Source: an uncultured Acidimicrobiales bacterium
GTDB taxonomy: Bacteria; Actinomycetota; Acidimicrobiia; Acidimicrobiales; SHLQ01
Length of the DNA stretch: 64,000 nucleotides
Assembly (NCBI GenBank): GCA_938015295.1
Contig: CALLQB010000019.1
Coordinates: 1-64,000, forward strand
Direction: 5' to 3'
This document shows, one piece after another, positions 63,308 to 64,000 of this stretch. The notes beneath the pieces are model-generated. The model was given only the letters and a program-made list of their open reading frames with translations. It ran no database searches and had not been told where the DNA came from. Every line of letters starts with the position of its first letter. Position 1 is the first letter of the stretch. A program made the position numbers and the translations under genes.

Positions 63308-64000
63308 TCACGAGGTCGTGTACGCCTGAAGCTCGACGAGTTTTGCCTGCGCTGCGCCGCTGTCGAGCGCCGCGGAAGCGGCGGCAACCCCCTCAGCGAG
63401 CGTGTCGGAAACTCCGGCCACTACCAAACCCGCACCAGCGTTCAGCACGACGATGTCACGTTTAGGGCCAAGCGCTCCGGCGAACATTTCGCGAGCGATC
63501 GTGGCATTTACCGAAGCATCGCCACCAGCGAGTTCGGCCGGGTCGACCCGACCAAGACCAACGGATTCGGGCGTTACTTCATACTCGTGCACCTCGTCGT
63601 CGCGCAGCTCAAAAACTGTCGTGACACCGGTAGTGGTGAGTTCATCGAGATCACCCGCCCCCGAAACCACCATCGCCCGCACGGAACCGTTTGCGGCAAG
63701 AACGTTGATCATCCTCGACGCCGCACCGGGGTCGGCGACACCAATTACCTGGCGCTTGATTCGGCCAGGATGCGAAAGCGGTCCGAGTAAGTTGAAAACC
63801 GTCGGCACTCCCAACTCAGCGCGCACACCCGCCACAAAACGCATCGCCGGATGGAACGTGCGAGCAAACGCAAAACCTAGACCGGTGTTTTCAACACCTT
63901 TCGCAAGAACATCGGGCGCGATGTCGATGCCAACACCCAGTGCTTCGAGTAGGTCGAACGAGCCTGAGGTCGACGACGCCTTTCGGTTGCCGTGTTTACA
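63308..64000 (-). CDS. trpD: Anthranilate phosphoribosyltransferase, C-terminal part (5' end outside window)
   Basis: The frame runs in from the right edge (first complete codon is TGT at 64000-63998). The visible 230 residues contain KHGNRKASST, the anthranilate/PRPP loop with SFDLLEALGV, FAFARTFHPAMRFV and FNLLGPLSHPG, and the C-terminal half. It converts anthranilate to phosphoribosyl anthranilate in tryptophan synthesis. The start codon lies beyond base 64000. Confidence 0.95.
   Translation of the reverse strand, partial: CKHGNRKASSTSGSFDLLEALGVGIDIAPDVLAKGVENTGLGFAFARTFHPAMRFVAGVRAELGVPTVFNLLGPLSHPGRIKRQVIGVADPGAASRMINVLAANGSVRAMVVSGAGDLDELTTTGVTTVFELRDDEVHEYEVTPESVGLGRVDPAELAGGDASVNATIAREMFAGALGPKRDIVVLNAGAGLVVAGVSDTLAEGVAAASAALDSGAAQAKLVELQAYTTS

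Overview
The window comes from a high-GC actinobacterium, most likely class Acidimicrobiia. The 5' quarter of a 16S rRNA at the left edge looks like that group by eye. Many genes start with GTG and overlap by ATGA, there is an MtrA/MtrB-type two-component system with a GerMN partner, and the arg, ruv-queA-tgt-yajC-secDF-apt-rel and MoxR/DUF58/transglutaminase blocks are actinobacterial in style. No prophage, CRISPR array, insertion sequence or tRNA gene was seen. This is mostly core chromosome.

Layout. 0-1 kb: start of a leftward rrn operon with a 520-bp leader holding two promoter-like pairs and a boxA-like site. 1-9 kb: a secreted DUF1996/apiosidase-like fusion, tyrS, a bifunctional penicillin-binding protein with two PASTA repeats, an RlmI-type methyltransferase and a small membrane protein. 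9-17.5 kb: a leftward arginine operon (argC-B-D-F-R-G-H, without argJ) with an ArgR-box-like palindrome before argC; it continues by overlapping codons into a 3-methyladenine DNA glycosylase and a Nudix hydrolase. A 45-bp palindromic repeat lies past its end. 17.5-23 kb: quinone reductase, aspS, hisS and two lipoproteins. 23-37.5 kb: the cluster ruvC-ruvA-ruvB-queA-(small protein)-tgt-yajC-secD-secF-apt-rel, split between tgt and yajC by a rightward DUF1800/DUF1501 pair. 37.5-41 kb: phosphoribosyltransferase, lipoate-ligase-like protein, HNH nuclease, small conserved protein, ROK kinase. 41-45.4 kb: MoxR ATPase, DUF58 and TgpA-type transglutaminase. 45.4-50.7 kb: DUF3040, dinB, Nudix, HTH-membrane protein, polyprenol-phosphate mannose synthase, inositol phosphatase. 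50.8-57.7 kb: mtrA-mtrB-gerMN, an envelope protein of unknown function, 6-phosphofructokinase and glycerol kinase. 57.7-64 kb: a leftward run trpD, Cys-rich small protein, queG, GT4 mannosyltransferase, membrane protein, SRPBCC protein and a large coiled-coil protein that looks like an SMC/Rad50 ATPase with both nucleotide-binding ends degenerate.

Working together: tgt, queA and queG supply late queuosine steps; the arg genes cover ornithine to arginine; MoxR/DUF58/transglutaminase, MtrAB and the PASTA PBP concern the envelope; the GT2 and GT4 mannosyltransferases suggest mannosylated lipids. The most unusual observations are the Tgt that has lost its three zinc cysteines, the P-loop-less SMC-like protein, the DUF1996/apiosidase fusion, and two small tandem duplications placed exactly at stop codons.
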